DNA of 64,000 nt from positions 62,001-126,000 of the forward strand of contig JAGTXK010000239.1 of the NCBI GenBank assembly GCA_019096195.1. The letters run 5' to 3'. The notes under the pieces were generated by a model. That model had not been told where the DNA came from. It did no database searches and saw only the letters and a list, made by a program, of their open reading frames with translations. Position 1 is the first letter of the stretch, and every line of letters starts with the position of its first letter. Positions 32,213 through 42,529 of this stretch are shown here, piece by piece. The DNA comes from Boletus sp. NGJ. Lineage: Eukaryota; Basidiomycota; Agaricomycetes; Boletales; Boletaceae. A program made the position numbers and the translations under genes.

Positions 32213-33820
32213 TCATATAGTTGTGAACATGTCAGCGGACACCTCCTGGCCGTTGACTGTGATACTTCTCACCTGGGGGCGAGGGTGGGGTGGGTGATCG
32301 GCGCAAGGCCAGGGCTTCCTGCACTTCCTGCAGAGCCCGGCTGCGCACGCTTTGTCTAGTTCCATGGGGGCACCTTGTCTGGGGAACGTGCCAGTCTGTT
32401 GAGGGTGTGGACGCGAAGCGGGCGTCGAGGGGGGTGGAGCAGCGGTTGGCGGGGCGTAACGGGAACGCAGTATGAATCTAGGGTTGTATGTGGGGCCTGT
32501 CACATAGACGGAAGTGGCCTTCTTGCGCTCTGCGATGGTGCCTAGTACTTCTTCCGCCCTCACAAGGGCTTGCTCCCACTTGCGAACGTCCGTTGAGTCA
32601 ATGAGGTCTGGTTTGTACCTCTTGACGTACTCTACCAAGTTGTTGCGGGCTTGGTGTCGGATTTGGTTCACGATGGTTCGCCCATTGATCCTTACGTCGA
32701 ACTTGGCCTCAATGGCTAGCTGGTAAAGCTGGGTGAAGTAATCTTCCACCGTATCTCTTCCCTGCCAGAGGGAGAAGAGTTTTCGCTCAGCTTTCCGGAC
32801 TAGGCCGGCGGGCTGGAACGTCTTCTTCAGCTTGTTGGTGAAGAATTCAAAGTTGATGAGGGCATAGGTGTTGCCCTCAGCCAACAAAGTCCAAGAATTG
32901 TCCAGCTGCATTGTCCCCACACATGTAGGAGAGGGTGATCAAGATTTTTTGCCTGTCAGTCGGCTCACTCTCAAAGCTGCTGAGGTAGAGCATCACTGTT
33001 CGCCACCACTGGACGAACTTCTCTTTGTTCCCATCGTAATGTTTAGGTTTCGTGGCTAGGCTCTTCCCAATTCGGGGGGAAGTGGGAGGGAAGCCACGTG
33101 CGGGTGCCCTCGGGGGCCCAGGTGAACTCCGGGGGGACAATGGTGACTGCGGGGTTGTGGTAGGGGCTGGGTTGGAGGAGGTCCCTGTGGCGGGAAGGGT
33201 CGTGGAGTGGTGGGCATTGGTGACGACGGGAGGTTGACCCTGATGGGGGTCGTGGTTGGCATTTCAAGGGGTGGTGGTGGTCCAGCCACTGTGGGGTCGT
33301 GGGCGAACTGCTCTCGCCATAGGTTGTAGCGGAGGATAGACTGGTGCAGGTTGTACTGTGACACCTCCTGCTGCAGGTGTGTGGTGACGGGGGTGAGTGG
33401 GGTTGGCTGCACCAACTGAAGGGTAGGGAGGCCTTGAGCCGCTGCCCTCTGCACGAGATCTTGAAAGCTCCCTGGAGTGATTGGTGCGGCAGAGGCGGGG
33501 CGGCTGTATGGGCTCTGGGGGATGGTGGTCATCTTGGCGTAGACCGGCGAGTTCTGCGAGATGAGTTATCGTACGTACGCGCCGGGTGAGCGTCGGCGAG
33601 TAGGTGGTGAGGGTGGTGTGGACGACGAGGGAGTAATTGGGGTGTGCCCACACGTATCGGCAACGGAAAACTTGATAGGAACGTGTCTGTTCCGGAGGCA
33701 GCTTTAAAAGAATAACAGCAGGAAAGACCGCACACCGTCGGGATGGGGGAGAGTTGGAGATGAGGGAACTGGAGTATAACTCCCTTACTACGGGGAGGTG
33801 GCACACGCCCGAAAGTCAAG
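32213..33820 (-). pseudogene. Gag region of the gypsy element (fossil)
   Basis: The capsid-like core is visible (FVQWWRTVMLYL, FEFFTNKLKKTF, DTVEDYFTQLYQLAIEA), followed by a proline-rich stretch and a Cys/His cluster (CAAGLCRKCRKPWPCADH) like a nucleic-acid-binding knuckle. The upstream part is Pro/Gln-rich. Broken. Confidence 0.85.
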
Positions 33821-34367
33821 GTAAATCAGGTTGTCGTGCCTACGTGACGTTACGGGTGATCACGCAAACCCGAGTCCACTATCGTAGGACCAGTGTACGC
33901 TCCAATCGACAACCACTGGAGAAGCGGGGCTTGTGCACTATGCCTGGTAGCAACATTATCCTTGTTTATAAATGCCAGATGAGCGTATGTGACAGCGCTT
34001 GACGAGTGCTTTACTCGGGTGTGTCATGAACACCAATGGGTCCCTCTAAACCTGAGGTCCGGTATAGGGTGAACAGCGGCGAAGAGCCCACACGTTCGGG
34101 AAGTGGATGGAGGGAGGCGAAAGGTGAACTCTAACCCCTTATCTTAACTCGCAGCTGCAACTTGAACCTTGTGCTTGCAACCTCTGTAATAAGCAGGGAT
34201 TACACGTATCACTAACAAGGTGTCGCGGTTCTTCTGGAGCTAAATGCGGGGGGCGTCGAGATCAAAGAGGGAGTGGTACTAGCAGGCAAAAAGTTTGCAC
34301 CGACCAGGCAAAGAGTGATGTAGATGAGGAGAAATGTCCGGAGGCGAAGAGCCCGGGGACGAGATAG

Positions 34368-34380
34368 TAATCTTGGAATT
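34368..34380 (-). other. Primer-binding site of the gypsy element, complementary to its own LTR
   Basis: Directly inside the 5' LTR, the sense sequence AATTCCAAGATTA is the exact complement of TAATCTTGGAATT in the LTR (34444-34456), about 26-33 nt downstream of the TATA box, where transcription should start. I see no match to a tRNA 3' end. This is the arrangement of self-primed Tf1/sushi-group elements. Confidence 0.8.
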
Positions 34381-34740
34381 TGAAAGGGGAAAGACCTTAA
34401 TATCTCAAAGGGCGCAAGTGCGCTATCTAAGAGAGAGAAAAGGAATTCCAAGATTAAGGAATATAGGTGTTTGTATGCTACTTTATATACATGGGGTGAG
34501 TGAGCATGGACCAGCTTAGGGCCGGTCATGGAAACTACTAGAATGTTCTCTATGATGTAGAGTGATGTAGTGGGGTCTAGACCGTTCTATGGGTATGGGG
34601 TTATGGCGTAGTCTGACTAATGTGTGACGTATGGTCTAGGCGTAAGGCCTAGACATGAGATAACTAGGTAATCGTTCATGGGGTCGTTAAGTGTTAGCTA
34701 ACTATGAGAATGAAAAGGAAAATATTCGAAAGTCGTTTCA
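34381..34740 (-). repeat. 5' LTR of the gypsy element
   Basis: 360 bp, paired with 27610-27969. All differences between the two are transitions, most of them at CpG positions. Followed by the target duplication GATCA at 34741-34745. Confidence 0.95.
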
Positions 34741-34745
34741 GATCA

Positions 34746-36151
34746 CCACCTAACACTGATACACAAGCAACAAAGATGTCCCCAGCTTCCAATATATCTC
34801 AGAGCAGCAACCACCTACAACATATGCTCTGCAAGGTTTCTACTACCTGCTCTACCTCTGTAGAGCAGATGCCTCTTATAACCTTGGTTCAATAACAAGG
34901 AGCACAGCTTCATCCTGACCCCAACAGGTTACAAAGCACACAAAGAAGCTAGAGATTGTGAGGATCACTAGCGCAAGGAGAAGTAGAGCTTCCAGCTTTA
35001 GCTTCTATGAACAGAAGTTGATGGGGAGGCAGAGATGATATACACTCAGGTTGATTAGTGTAGATCAAGGTTAGGGAAATACATGAAGGGCAAACACCCA
35101 TATAAATAGACCTGTCCTATCTAGGGTAGGCTTCCTATCATATAAGGTAATATGAGATTGAAGATTTAATATTATCATAAAGAGACTTTGGAACATTAGA
35201 CAAATGAGGGTTGGAAATACTGGGCTATATGCAAGAGAACATAGCAAAGGAGGCAATGTCTAAGGTTGAATCTGAAGATGAAATAGAGAAGGTGAAATAG
35301 AGGGCTGTACCACAGCCATGGAAGTGGTATTGCATCACCTAGAAGTTGGCAGGGTAAGGCAATGCTTGTGTAGGTGTGTGTGGGAAATCCCAGGGGAATC
35401 CTGAGTCAAAGGAATCAAAGTAGAGGTCGTCTCAGAGCTCTGGGGAGGGTGTTGGCAGTGAAAAAGGTGTACCCCCTTCTACAACTGTAACACTTACCAT
35501 GTAGACTAGACCAGAGAATGGACTAGAGCTGCCTAATAGACCTTCCTTATACAGTATTCTCTGGTTATGTGGAGCCTAGTGGCAATTGTACTTCTGACTG
35601 TAAACTTAAGTATGTTTGGGTGCTTGGCTAGTTTCTGATTGATAGAGATGCAAGCCACCCAAGCTATGAGGCTCTCTAAAGCTCAAGGCTTCCTAGTGGC
35701 AGACCAAGTGATGTAGTCCTTGATGTCTTGTTATGATCTGGTGGTGCAGTTCCAACAATTGATAACAGGTGAGTGGATACAGTTGCCACAAACATCTATG
35801 AGAACCTAGGTAGTGGTGATGTCTCTAGTCACAGATATGACACTGTAACCTAAGTGGTGGCTGAGGCTGCCTCTAACAGTGAGTAGAAATGCTTGGAGTG
35901 GAGAGAGTTCTGCTACCACAAGCAAGCAAGATGATCACTGCTATCATGAAGATGAGGAAGGTGATAGTGACTAAGATGGCTTTCAGATCTGAGAAGATCA
36001 AACCAAGATGGAACCAAGATGAAAGAAAGTACATAGTAGATTGTGTAGATCTAGGTTAGAGTTACATGGGTGCTTTGCACATGCTTTATATAACTCTATG
36101 GTACTTTAGAAGGGGCTTCAGATACTCTAACTAGAAAATACTGCATAAGGG
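34746..36151. other. AT-rich transposon debris, no supported gene
   Basis: No open frame of note. A short stretch near 35225-35260 (GAGAACATAG...GGCAATGTCT) recurs near 36788-36822, on the other side of the solo LTR, so both flanks may be copies of the same unknown repeat. Confidence 0.4.
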
Positions 36152-36156
36152 AATAC

Positions 36157-36744
36157 TGTCATATCCCGTGCAACTCGACAAGTCCAACTCCAGACCTCCG
36201 TCCATAACTCCAGCGCGTTCCCCCTTGGAGTACGCTCTCATACCCTCAGACTTGTAACTCACCCCCCATAGTATTCCTACTTCCTCATTCATACATAAAG
36301 TTATGTCCTACTCATCTGTCTTAGTCCCACTTCATAGCTGTCTCCGATCCAGTGTCTGTCTCACTTAGGAGCACCGCTCCAGCGAGGTCCCATCTCTGTT
36401 CCTAATTACTCAGCTACTACTTACTCATTACACCTTACAAACTCCATTAGTAATCTCATTTCCGATCATATATAAACCTTCGCTACTACTCTTGTAAAGT
36501 TAGTTCAAATATCAACTCTAAACACCACTCCTATCCTCCATCCAAGTCTCAACGACTCACTCTGATCCTCTGCTCAACTTGATGTTCGACCACATTGAGT
36601 CCAAACCTCTGATCTTACTATGTCCTTGAAATCCGGGACATTGGACTTGAGCAAGGGCACACCACATAAGATGAAGCCAAGTCCTAACACCCTCAAGTAA
36701 CTCCAGTTCTTCAGAGTTGCATCAGAGTTGTCCGTTCTTAACAA
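36157..36744 (+). mobile_element. Solo LTR of a second retrotransposon family
   Basis: LTR fossil of 588 bp beginning TGTCATATCCCG and ending TTCTTAACA, flanked by the 5-bp duplication AATAC (36152-36156 and 36745-36749). A TATA box (CATATATAAA) near 36468 sets the sense as plus. It is unrelated in sequence to the other LTRs in the window. Confidence 0.8.
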
Positions 36745-36749
36745 ATACA

Positions 36750-37653
36750 GACATTGAGATGATGAAGAATCTGGAGATACAAAGCTGTGTATGAGAGAAC
36801 ATAGTCAAGAAGGCAATGTCTGTGAATCAAAGAAAGAATATCTGTGCACACTGCCTTACATAGTCCTGATGGCAGTGTGTGAAATGTCCCAGAAAAGTCC
36901 CTTCCTAAAAGAAGAGCTTCTCCTGTGCTATAGTGGCATCAGTGTCAGTGCCAATGAGTTGAACATAAGGTCATTCCAGAGGGTAGGGGAGAGACATGGG
37001 AGTTCTAGAGAAAAAGTATATTCTCTATTCTCACTCATAATAGTGGTTACATAAAGATGCTTCAAAATCACAAAAGATGTTGACACCAGACAGAGACATG
37101 TGAACAATGACACCATCATATGAAATGACTCTGTTGAATTTAATGTGGTGATGTAAACAGGTGCAACTCTGCATAAATAATACTTCAGATAACTACTTGC
37201 AAAATTCCAATGCAATTTCAAAACAAGAGTTATGACAATATGAGTAATATAGTGGATCATAATATTTTGAATGGTACTCTATGTCACAAGGAATGCTGAC
37301 CAGAGGGCAAGCCTCTTTGTCAAGCACTCAGGCACAGTGACATGGAGACTTCACAATGAACCTGAAGCAAGACAATCAACTTGACATAAAAATAAAACAT
37401 AAAAATAAAAATATAAATAAAGAACCCTGAACTCACATCATTTGAGCAGTTGAATAAACACCATATCTCTTTGAAACAGGCAGAGAGCACTGTACCAGTG
37501 AAAAAAACAATACAGGATCGAACCATACTGTACTTTTGCAAGCAAGTGTAACAGAAATACTTTCACATCATCACACGACCATGACCATGGGATGTGCCTG
37601 CAAACCCTTTGGCAGGGTGCCTGACCATTTGCTGCGGACAGAACCCCTCCTTT
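36750..37653. other. Right edge of the transposon block
   Basis: AT-rich sequence without a supported gene; composition returns to the GC level of the gene-rich arm near 37570. Confidence 0.45.
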
Positions 37654-37734
37654 CCCACTTCGTTCGTGGGAGTCGGGGATAATATTTTGCCATGGGTCCT
37701 GTGAAAACCCTCCCCCACTTCGTGGGAGTCGGGG
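37654..37734 (+). promoter_or_regulatory. Repeated hairpin motif upstream of methyltransferase 1
   Basis: CCCACTTCG...TGGGAGTCGGGG occurs at 37654-37678 and again at 37714-37734, 77-157 bp before the ATG. In each copy CCCAC pairs with GTGGG around CGAA-type bases. No counterpart was seen before methyltransferase 2. Function unknown. Confidence 0.35.
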
Positions 37735-37810
37735 GACGCCCAAGCACCACATATACCTCTGTACCGTCATCGTCATCGAGTATACCCAACCAGTAATCAG
37801 TGACGAACTC

Positions 37811-39058
37811 ATGGCGACGTTTGGCAAGGCAACATTCAACGCCGTCTCGTACGCCGCATCCCGACCGACCTATCCCCGTGCTCTCTTTGACCACATCTTT
37901 CGCTTTCACGATGCGGGTGGGGACGGGGCATGCTGGGATGCGGCTGTCGATCTCGGGTGTGGGACAGGCAAGTAACGTTTTCGTGGATCCCTGCGCTCGG
38001 AGCCGAACGTGTGGATGTTGCACAGGCCAAGCGACCGTCGAGCTGACGCCATTCAAGACGATCATGGGCACCGATCCCAGTGCGGGGATGGTCGACGCTG
38101 CACGTCGTGCCCTCGCGGACTCGTCGTCCGACGCGGCTGTCAGTGTGCAAGGTCTGAATATGTCTGACCGGATCACGTACGTCCAGTCTCCAGCGGAGAG
38201 ATTAGCGTTCTTGTCAGAGGGGAGCGTTGATCTGATGATTGCTGGTACGTCCAGTTCGCGTGCTTTTAATTCTTCCTCTCTCTCTGTGCCAGTTTGGGGT
38301 CTTGCGCGATACGTCGACGTCGCGATGGCTTACCTGGAGGCGTATGTACAGCACAGGCTGGCCATTGGTTCGATTGGTCCCGGATGTGGCCAGAGGCTGC
38401 GAGGGTACTGCGAAAAGACGGGACGGTCGCAATTTGGGTACGTGACCCGCTTCGTTTGCATGCACTTGCGCCCGTCCTTGTCGTATTGATTCCGGTCCAC
38501 CATTTGGCGAACCCCTCGCTAGAACTACTCGGAACTCCGACTTGCCAAATACCCCACCTTGACGACCCAGCTGTCCCAGTTTTTCCAAGGCACCGATTTG
38601 CTGACGTCCATTGGCCCGTACTGGCAACAACCTGGACGATCTATCCTCGACGGTCATCTCGTCGCCATTCCAGACGCCAACGATGTCGTCCCAGGTGCAT
38701 TCAAGGATTTCACGCGCTGTTATTTCACGGGTGCATCTCGCGTTTTAGTCGATTGACCATCCATTGATTTTTTTTACCAGGCGCGTACTACCCCCACTTG
38801 CCTTCGCCCCAACCCATCCTCATGCGGAAACGGATGACATGGGACGACCTGTACGGGTATTTACGCACCGCCAGCGCGTTGCATACCTTTCTCGAACAGC
38901 ATCCCGAGGACAAGGTGCGACCCGACGGCGACATTGCCGTGCGGTTTTGGAAGTCACTGCTGAGCGGCGCGTCGGCGCAGGACGGGGTGACGATACAAGC
39001 GGAGGAGGAGGTCGAGGTGGAGTGGCCGTTGGCGCTGATACTCGTGAAGAAGGCATAA
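37811..39058 (+). CDS. SAM-dependent methyltransferase 1 (trans-aconitate methyltransferase/Crg1-like), tandem copy
   Basis: Five exons (37811-37967, 38026-38244, 38352-38437, 38523-38730, 38781-39058) encode 315 aa. Motif I for S-adenosylmethionine is VDLGCGTGQATVEL (about residues 46-59), the acidic ribose-binding region follows (TDPSAGMV), and the family's QAGHWFDWSRMWPEAARVLRKDG block lies mid-protein. The C-terminus (YYPHLPSPQPILMRKRMTWDDLYGYLRT) is the part thought to shape the small-molecule pocket. The likely reaction is methylation of a carboxylate or similar small metabolite in the cytosol; substrate unknown. Intron 1 (37968-38025) has a GC donor, CAG/GCAAGT, where the neighbouring paralogue has GT. 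Same exon structure as the next gene; exons 3 and 4 are identical in length (86 and 208 nt). Confidence 0.9.
37968..38025 (+). other. GC-AG intron in methyltransferase 1
   Basis: 58 nt, donor GCAAGT after CAG, acceptor GCACAG. Only this junction gives CGTGQATVEL, identical to the paralogue; the nearby GTAACG donor would shift the frame. Confidence 0.9.
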
Positions 39059-39376
39059 GCATCAATATTGTAGGTGACCTTTTGCATTTGACTTGTACTA
39101 TGTCATACCCCGAGGAAATTGAACAGTGTGTTCTTCTACGAGGCCACGGACGATTCGGAGCGCCATTCTATCCCACTGAAGTGAATCGTCTCTCCTAAGC
39201 AGATCGTGTCCAGTTGTCGGATATATCGGTCATATCCCCTCACCTGACCACACTTCCTTATTTTTATCCCGGGTCCCTGTTCAAGCTCTCCCTGCACCTC
39301 GTCTTTTGGCGGGACCCGTTCAAAAAAAGGGTCATCCTTTTCACACTCATCCCTTGCTCTGTTTGTTTGTCCTTCG

Positions 39377-40618
39377 ATGGCAACCTTTGGCAAGACCAAC
39401 TTTGATACGACGGTGTATGCTGCGTCTCGGCCCACCTACCCGCAGGCGTTGTATGACTTCATATTCGACTTTCATAAGCGGTCTCCGGATGCCAAGTTTG
39501 AACGGGCTGTCGACCTTGGTTGCGGGACAGGTACGAATCGCAACAATGAGAAAAGGACAGATGATGCTCACTGGTGGTGACAATGGTGTGTAGGCCAGGC
39601 CACGGTCGAACTGAAACCGTTTACATACGTCACCGGGGTCGACCCGAGCGAGAACATGATTCGCTCTGCACGCGAGATACTCGAGAACGAACGGGACAGC
39701 GACCGACGAGGACCTGTCATTGACTTTGTACAAGGTTCGGCAGAGAAACTAGATTTCTTGCCCAACGACAGCACGGACCTAATTATTGCGGGCACGTTAG
39801 GATTTCCTGGCATTCTCCTCTTCATATCCCCCGTCCGGCTGACGCATTTTCTTTTCTCTTTTTTTTTTTTGGCGTCATCTGACTTGATCATACAGCTCAA
39901 GCTGGTCACTGGTTTGATTGGTCGACGATGTGGCCCGAGCTCGCGCGCGTCATGCGCAAAGGTGCAACGGCCGCTTTCTGGGTCAGTGTCCATGCCGTCG
40001 TCGTTCCCTATCCATTTCGACGTGCTCACCTCGATTCTCCGATCCTATCACAGATCTACAGCGAATTTCGCTTACCCCAATACCCAACACTGACGCCGCT
40101 CATCGTCGCGTACGACCAGGGTACGGATCCCAGCACCTCCCTCGGTCCGTACTGGCAACAACCCGGACGGACGGTCCTCGTCAACCATCTCGTCGGTATT
40201 CCTGAAGGGAACGACGTCGTCCCCGGCGCATTCGAATCTCTCGACAGAGTGTATTTCACCGGTAAATCCCATCCTTCTTCTCTTTCCGCTCCCATATCAC
40301 AGTAACAAAACTGATGGTTTTTTGCGTCTTTCCGACACTTTTGGTTTAGGCGCGTACTATCCTGAGCTCCCGTCGGCCCGCCCGATCGTGCTGCGAAAGG
40401 TCATGTCTTGGGAGGACCTTCTCGGGTATTTCCGTACGTGGAGCGCGTTGCTTACGTTCAAGGAACGGCATCCGAGCGATGCGGCGCATCCCGACGGACC
40501 GCTCGAAGTCCGGTTTTGGAAAGCGTTGCGAGAGGGTGCTCCCCGAGCAGGTGGACTACCGGACACAGTCGAGGTGGAGTGGCCGGTGGCCATGGTGTTG
40601 GCTCGCAAGGCGATTTAG
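39377..40618 (+). CDS. SAM-dependent methyltransferase 2 (trans-aconitate methyltransferase/Crg1-like), tandem copy
   Basis: Five exons (39377-39530, 39594-39791, 39896-39981, 40054-40261, 40350-40618) encode 304 aa. It shares motif I (VDLGCGTGQATVEL), HWFDWSTMWPELARVMRKG, GPYWQQPGRT and the C-terminal YYPELPSARPIVLRKVMSWEDL with the gene 318 bp upstream, so the pair is a tandem duplication. Divergence is considerable in the first third, implying an old duplication or relaxed constraint. Intron 2 (39792-39895) begins GCACGT after CGG, while the matching intron of copy 1 begins GTACGT. Expected to act on a small molecule in the cytosol; substrate unknown. Confidence 0.9.
39792..39895 (+). other. 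GC-AG intron in methyltransferase 2
   Basis: 104 nt, donor GCACGT, long pyrimidine run, acceptor ATACAG. The junction restores AAQAGHWFDW, as in copy 1; the GT four bases in would break the frame. Confidence 0.88.
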
Positions 40619-40804
40619 AATGTAATTTTCCATGAAAACAGGAATGAAGCTTCTTAGCCCAAGAGCTCGTTGTTGCAATATCTTCCAAGTTAGCTTCGGT
40701 GCAAATCACCCTCACACTTGAAGCAGTGGCCGCTGATATTGTGAGGATCAGAATGAGGCAAAAGAGGGTCAGAGTCCCCGTGAGTAATCTAATTACACCC
40801 TGAA

Positions 40805-41188
40805 ATGCATGCATTTCTCTCATTGCCTCAGCCCAGCTCAACGCACCATGTTATTAATGATACTTGGACTACAAAGGATATGATCGAGTTCAACAGGCAG
40901 CTTACTGACGAAAGAGAGGTCAGGTGTCAGTGGGTAGACCATGGGACCTGCAACGACATAGCAAAGGGGGAACTTCACGGCCCACTTATATCACAGTCAC
41001 GGGGTCACGTCCGATATTCGTGTCGCTGGGACGAATGCCCCAGCGCGCCAATGAAGAAGTCGAGCCTCGGAAGACACACGACGGAGCAGCACGTCCCTGT
41101 GAAGTGGTTCTGTCCCCACTGTCCCCCAAGGTTTACGAGGGAGAGCATTTTGATAGAGCATCTTGGACGGATACATGGAGAGGCATAA
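40805..41188 (+). CDS. Small C2H2 zinc-finger protein
   Basis: A single open frame of 127 aa. Two C2H2 fingers lie at the C-terminus: CRWDECPSAPMKKSSLGRHTTEQH (C-x4-C...H-x4-H) and FCPHCPPRFTRESILIEHLGRIH (C-x2-C-x12-H-x4-H). A degenerate finger-like segment (CQWVDHGTC...GH) precedes them. Similar short proteins with tandem fingers are common and variable in mushroom-forming fungi. A later start (KDMIEFNRQL region) or an upstream exon is possible. DNA binding is plausible but not shown. Confidence 0.65.
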   Translation: MHAFLSLPQPSSTHHVINDTWTTKDMIEFNRQLTDEREVRCQWVDHGTCNDIAKGELHGPLISQSRGHVRYSCRWDECPSAPMKKSSLGRHTTEQHVPVKWFCPHCPPRFTRESILIEHLGRIHGEA

Positions 41189-42529
41189 CTTCCTGTAAGT
41201 GTATTATGTTGAAAATCTCAGTGTGTCACAGAGTCGCTTCAAAGGTCATATTCCATCGTTAATTTACTTACCTTTGACTGTACATGTTTCCAGATACTTG
41301 GTGATTTCCTATAAATATTCAACTGCGTTGTTTGTATGGGTTTACAGATACACAAGAGCACTATGAGATGGGTGATCGTCGGTAACCACCTGGTCCAAAA
41401 CTAGTACTATTAGCAGCAGGCTTCCTCGTCGTAACTTGGGACCTGATTGCGGTGCTTCTCTTCATCTACCGGATTTACTTCTCGTCGTAACTTTGAGAGA
41501 AAGTCCCATCATGAAATCATGGACACTGAAAAAAAAAAGCACAGCCAAAAAACTGAGACTTGGCATCGGAGAGAAAAACGCAATGTTCAATTCAATTTCC
41601 AGACAGCGCTATACGTATCTGAGCGTGCGAAGCGTGTGATTGCATTGCCCCTGGGTTGATACGATACTTGAGCGGCATGCCAGCTAAAGCAAGAGAACTT
41701 TAATCAAGAATCATATTAGACTGAATGATCATGTGTGTCGTGCGGTGTCTATAGTAAGCAATAAACTCAACTCGACCCACCCGTCAAATCGACCACCGCC
41801 GTCTCAGTCTACGAGACGGTGGACCCCCGAACCGCTTCTACCGCGAGCAAGTCCACCGTCGTCCTAAGTGCGTGCCGAACTGCATATCATCGTCTGTGCG
41901 GAGGGAGGTGAAAGTGAGGTGCGAGCGCGTCAGGAGAATGATGGAGATCGCGCGAGCTAGTATAAAGGGTGTAGATTGAAACGTGGTCTAGGAGGATGAG
42001 ATGATATTTGTCGCTCCTCTGCCTTCGTTCATTGGCAAGCCGTGGCCGTGACTGCCAAACACTAACTTAACAGCGAGCGCACAAAAGTGTCATGGATTGA
42101 GGCGCAGCAGGGGTATAGGCACGCGCGGTAAAAGCACATGTGAGACATTAGAAGATTGCGGTGCAAGGTATAGGTCACGTTGGAGCGCCTTGAGTTCGAG
42201 TATATCCCTGACAGTCTCGTTCAGATTCTGAAGGACGACGGAGACTGGGAGCGAGACTCACCCATAAGTCAGTCGAGGCGCCACCGGTACAGGACTCCGA
42301 TCCCAATCGTCAGCTTCGTGTACTTCCTCGGTACCGTCGGCACAGAATTCGACATGTTTCTTCATGGGTAGACCATCTTGCTGTCAGTATGTGGATGGGG
42401 ATGCGAACACAGAACTACACACCGACTGTAAAGAGATGAAAAGGTTGAAGTGTTAACACGGTTCAACCAGAAGGTCGTATACGTACTTTCTGTTAACAGA
42501 CATGTCAGCATGTACTTGACATGATAACT
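41189..42529. other. Intergenic, no supported gene
   Basis: Only short frames. A TATA-like sequence (AGTATAAAGGG) lies near 41959, but no convincing gene follows it. Confidence 0.4.

Larger units (their letters stand above)
27610..34740 (-). mobile_element. Ty3/gypsy LTR retrotransposon of the chromovirus group, broken
   Basis: Fossil element of 7131 bp, sense on the minus strand, flanked by the target duplication GATCA. Its parts in sense order are: 5' LTR (34381-34740), self-complementary primer-binding site (34368-34380), gag (about 33820-32213), protease (about 31700-31250), reverse transcriptase and RNase H (about 30800-29700), integrase (about 29400-28700), chromodomain (about 28370-28180), polypurine tract (27970-27983) and 3' LTR (27610-27969). 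All domains are present in canonical order, but the coding region carries several breaks, so it is not functional. The two LTRs differ at 14 of 360 positions (about 96% identity), indicating a moderately old insertion. Confidence 0.95.

Noticed and set aside
36157-36640. Ending the solo LTR at CCGGGACA near 36640
   Set aside because: That end gives no matching target duplication, while TTAACA at 36744 is followed by AATAC, identical to the left flank.
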